Source: Treponema sp. (GTDB taxonomy: Bacteria; Spirochaetota; Spirochaetia; Treponematales; Breznakiellaceae). From it: DNA of 7,339 nucleotides. Both the position numbers and the translations under genes were made by a program. How positions within the stretch are numbered: position 1 is the stretch's first letter; each line of letters opens with the position of its first letter. The notes beneath the pieces were generated by a model. That model saw only the letters and a program-made list of their open reading frames with translations, did no database searches and was not told where the DNA came from. This document shows positions 5,986 to 7,339 of this stretch, piece by piece. The stretch lies in NCBI GenBank assembly GCA_031267115.1, contig JAIRZS010000202.1, forward strand, positions 1 to 7,339. Reading direction: 5' to 3'.

Positions 5986-6896
5986 AACTGCCTCCCCGTA
6001 ATTAATTTTGTTTCAAAGCGTTCCAAAGCCTTACCTGCCAGAGGAAGGCCACCGGAGGTGCCCCCTTCGACATCCCTTTCCGTGTCCCTGGCGCCATCAT
6101 TGTCCGGGTTACCGGCATCCCCGGCCAGCCGGCGTTTAAGTTCGGCAAATTCATCCCGGGAAAAATGTACTGCCCCCAAGGTATACTGTTCAAAGGATTC
6201 ACAGCAGAGCGGGGCGACCTTTCGGGTAATATCCAAAAGAACCTGGGCGTAGAACCGGATTTCCCTTTGGGCGTGACTGTCCAGCCTGAGTTCCAAAAAG
6301 TGAAACAGGTTGTGCAAATCGATCTGCCAGTACCATTCGGTATAGAGGGACAGGGGCAGGTTGATCCGGGCCAGTTCCCGGGCAATGCCCTGGTCCACAA
6401 GGGCACTGTAATCATGGTAGGCCACCTGCTGGGCCTGTTCAAGGGCACAACGCAGTTTATCCGCCTGTTCCGGTTCCAGGGTGTCTTCCCGGCGGCCCTG
6501 TTTGTTGTCATTGCTCTGCAGGGCCAGATCCTCCGCCGCCGGCAGGTAAAAATCGTCCTTCATAATCGAATACCGGCCGGACAGTTCGTTGACCCGGGCG
6601 GTGCGGTGGCGAATCCACTGGCGGGCCACAAAAATAGGAAGTTTGACGTGGAACGTAAGTATTACCTGTTCAAAGGGGCTGGTGTGGCGGTTGCGCAAAA
6701 GGTAATCAATTAATCCCGCATCTTCGCGGCGGCTTCTGGTCCCCGCTCCATAGGATACCCGGGCCGACTGGACTACCCGCTCATCCCCCCCCAGATAATC
6801 TACCAGCCGTACAAACCCCTTGTCCAAAACGGGGAATTCTTTATCCAGAATGGCTTCCGCCCCGGAAACCACACAATGGGCCATGTTTCCTCCCAC
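5982..6896 (-). CDS. thyX: Flavin-dependent thymidylate synthase ThyX
   Basis: ThyX makes dTMP from dUMP using methylene-tetrahydrofolate, FAD and NADPH, and regenerates tetrahydrofolate directly, so a cell with it need not have ThyA and DHFR. The protein is 304 aa from GTG 6896, or 300 aa from ATG 6884. Numbered from the ATG, the core starts at VLDKGFVRLVDYLGGDERVV (19-38). It continues with NRHTSPFEQ (65-73), the signature RHRTARVNELSGRY (92-105, the RHR-X7-S motif), NLPLSLYTEWYWQIDLHNLF, then FLELRLDSHAQREIR with the dUMP/FAD-binding Gln and Arg residues. All key motifs are intact. Odd points are about 18 extra residues before the usual N-terminus, and an acidic Gly/Asp-rich segment near the C-terminus (DAGNPDNDGARDTERDVEGG) before the closing helix GKALERFETKL. 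It is the first gene of the - strand operon. Confidence 0.95.
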   Translation of the reverse strand: MGGNMAHCVVSGAEAILDKEFPVLDKGFVRLVDYLGGDERVVQSARVSYGAGTRSRREDAGLIDYLLRNRHTSPFEQVILTFHVKLPIFVARQWIRHRTARVNELSGRYSIMKDDFYLPAAEDLALQSNDNKQGRREDTLEPEQADKLRCALEQAQQVAYHDYSALVDQGIARELARINLPLSLYTEWYWQIDLHNLFHFLELRLDSHAQREIRFYAQVLLDITRKVAPLCCESFEQYTLGAVHFSRDEFAELKRRLAGDAGNPDNDGARDTERDVEGGTSGGLPLAGKALERFETKLITGRQL

Positions 6897-6907
6897 AGGC
6901 CCCTCCT
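6885..6907 (-). promoter_or_regulatory. Two ribosome sites for two in-frame thyX starts
   Basis: On the - strand AGGAGG (6907-6902) lies five bases before GTG 6896, and GGGAGG (6894-6889) lies four bases before ATG 6884. The second site is itself partly the first start codon. Both starts are in frame, four codons apart, so the true start cannot be decided from sequence. The GTG has the stronger, better-spaced site. Confidence 0.6.
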
Positions 6908-6963
6908 GTCGCCGGGATTACGGCATCCAGGAACGGGCTGCTACATTCTTTTCTGATAAATTC

Positions 6964-6993
6964 AGTATACGGTTTGTCCGCTTCTTCCCGCAA
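6964..6993 (-). promoter_or_regulatory. Candidate sigma-70 promoter for the thyX operon
   Basis: Read on the - strand, TTGCGG (6993-6988) and TATACT (6969-6964) are separated by 18 bases. The -10 box matches the consensus at 5 of 6 positions and the -35 box at only 3 of 6. It lies about 70 bases upstream of the thyX start, between it and the hairpins. Confidence 0.3.
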
Positions 6994-6997
6994 CACC

Positions 6998-7014
6998 CCG
7001 GGGCTGTGCCCCGG
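6998..7014. repeat. GC hairpin 1 in the divergent intergenic region
   Basis: CCGGGGC (6998-7004) pairs with GCCCCGG (7008-7014) around the loop TGT. It is a perfect 7-bp stem made only of G-C pairs, and shares its last two bases with the next hairpin. Confidence 0.8.
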
Positions 7015-7045
7015 CCCTGCCATCGGCTTTGCCGACGGCAGGGCC
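7013..7045. repeat. GC hairpin 2 in the divergent intergenic region
   Basis: GGCCCTGCCATCGGC (7013-7027) pairs with GCCGACGGCAGGGCC (7031-7045) around the loop TTT. It has 14 of 15 pairs, with one A/C mismatch (7022/7036). No T-run follows on either strand, so it does not look like a terminator. It may be a dispersed palindromic element or a binding or structure site between the two divergent promoters. Confidence 0.85.
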
Positions 7046-7105
7046 GATATGACCTTGGAGACGTTAACCGGATACGGGGACAAATGCACAAGATCACAGG
7101 ATTAA

Positions 7106-7134
7106 TTGAATTTACAGACTGAACGGGATAATGT
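7106..7134 (+). promoter_or_regulatory. Candidate promoter for the GH95 gene
   Basis: TTGAAT (7106-7111) is followed by either GATAAT (7127-7132, 15-base spacer, good -10 match) or TAATGT (7129-7134, 17-base spacer, poor match). This AT-rich patch is the only promoter-like stretch just upstream of the gene. If it is used, the leader is about 15-20 bases long. Confidence 0.3.
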
Positions 7135-7154
7135 TTGCAAAGGGGGATTACGGA

Positions 7155-7339
7155 ATGTCTGATTCGAAAACAAAATTGCTCTGGTACAAGGTTCCGGCTG
7201 AAAACTGGATTGAGGCGCTTCCTGTTGGGAACGGCAGGCTGGGGGCCATGCTCTACGGCGGCGCCAACAGGGATCTGGTGTCTTTGAATGAAGATTCAAT
7301 CTGGGAAGGCAAGCCGGTGGATAAGCTGAACCCCAAAGG
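7155..7339 (+). CDS. GH95-family glycoside hydrolase (alpha-L-fucosidase type), 3'-partial
   Basis: The first 61 codons are present, then the window ends. The ATG at 7155 has AGGGGG eight bases upstream. The translation begins MSDSKTKLLWYKVPAENWIE and continues with ALPVGNGRLGAMLYGG, then LVSLNEDSIWEGKP. The pattern LWY-x-x-PA-x-x-W-x-EALPVGNGRLGAM, followed by LNED-(T/S)-(L/I)-W-x-G, is the characteristic N-terminal beta-sandwich signature of GH95 enzymes, usually about 750-800 aa, which remove alpha-1,2-linked L-fucose (some act on L-galactose). No signal peptide is visible, so the enzyme is probably cytoplasmic and would act on imported oligosaccharides. The catalytic (alpha/alpha)6 domain lies outside the window. 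It is divergent from thyX and probably starts another transcription unit. Confidence 0.85.
   Translation, partial: MSDSKTKLLWYKVPAENWIEALPVGNGRLGAMLYGGANRDLVSLNEDSIWEGKPVDKLNPK

Noticed and set aside
6165..6713. + strand open frame opposite thyX (182 codons)
   Set aside because: It is antisense to a gene with full ThyX motifs. Its length follows from codon bias on the other strand.
6914..7153. Direct repeat GGGATTACGG at 6914-6923 and 7144-7153
   Set aside because: Only 10 identical bases, one near each divergent gene start. There is no further similarity around them, so chance is plausible.

Overview
The window looks like part of a spirochaete genome, most probably a gut-type Treponema. 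This is an inference from protein style, not a database result. The clues are moderately GC-rich DNA, outer-membrane-type proteins with short signal peptides ending in a Ser-Ala-Gln junction, a lipoprotein with a C-terminal LysM domain, and a flavin-dependent thymidylate synthase in place of ThyA. The first 66 bases contain only C and G, nearly all C. That tract is probably a contig-end or sequencing artefact.

Left block (about 67-3920, + strand): three closely spaced genes that look like one envelope operon. They are the 3' part of an unrecognised, probably secreted protein; a predicted outer-membrane beta-barrel of 488 aa; and a 502-aa lipoprotein. The lipoprotein has a lipobox, a very long Ala/Glu/Gln-rich helical region made of eight exact-length 32-residue repeats followed by five 20-21-residue repeats, a Pro-rich linker and a LysM domain. 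Its architecture suggests a tether between a membrane and peptidoglycan.

Middle block (3991-6896, - strand): a tightly packed operon read right to left. The order is thyX, a sugar-type nucleotidyltransferase, a phosphinothricin-acetyltransferase-like GNAT enzyme and a COG2426-type small membrane protein. Two junctions are 4-base stop/start overlaps (ATGA and TTGA) and the third gap is 10 bases. The genes have no obvious common pathway. The nucleotidyltransferase carries a perfect 19-bp inverted repeat inside its coding sequence.

Right block (6897-7339): a divergent intergenic region of about 260 bases with two adjacent GC-rich hairpins and weak promoter candidates on both strands. It is followed by the first 61 codons of a GH95-family (alpha-L-fucosidase-type) glycoside hydrolase that runs off the right edge.

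The best candidate for something undescribed is the outer-membrane protein / repeat-LysM lipoprotein pair. The coding palindrome and the intergenic hairpins come next.
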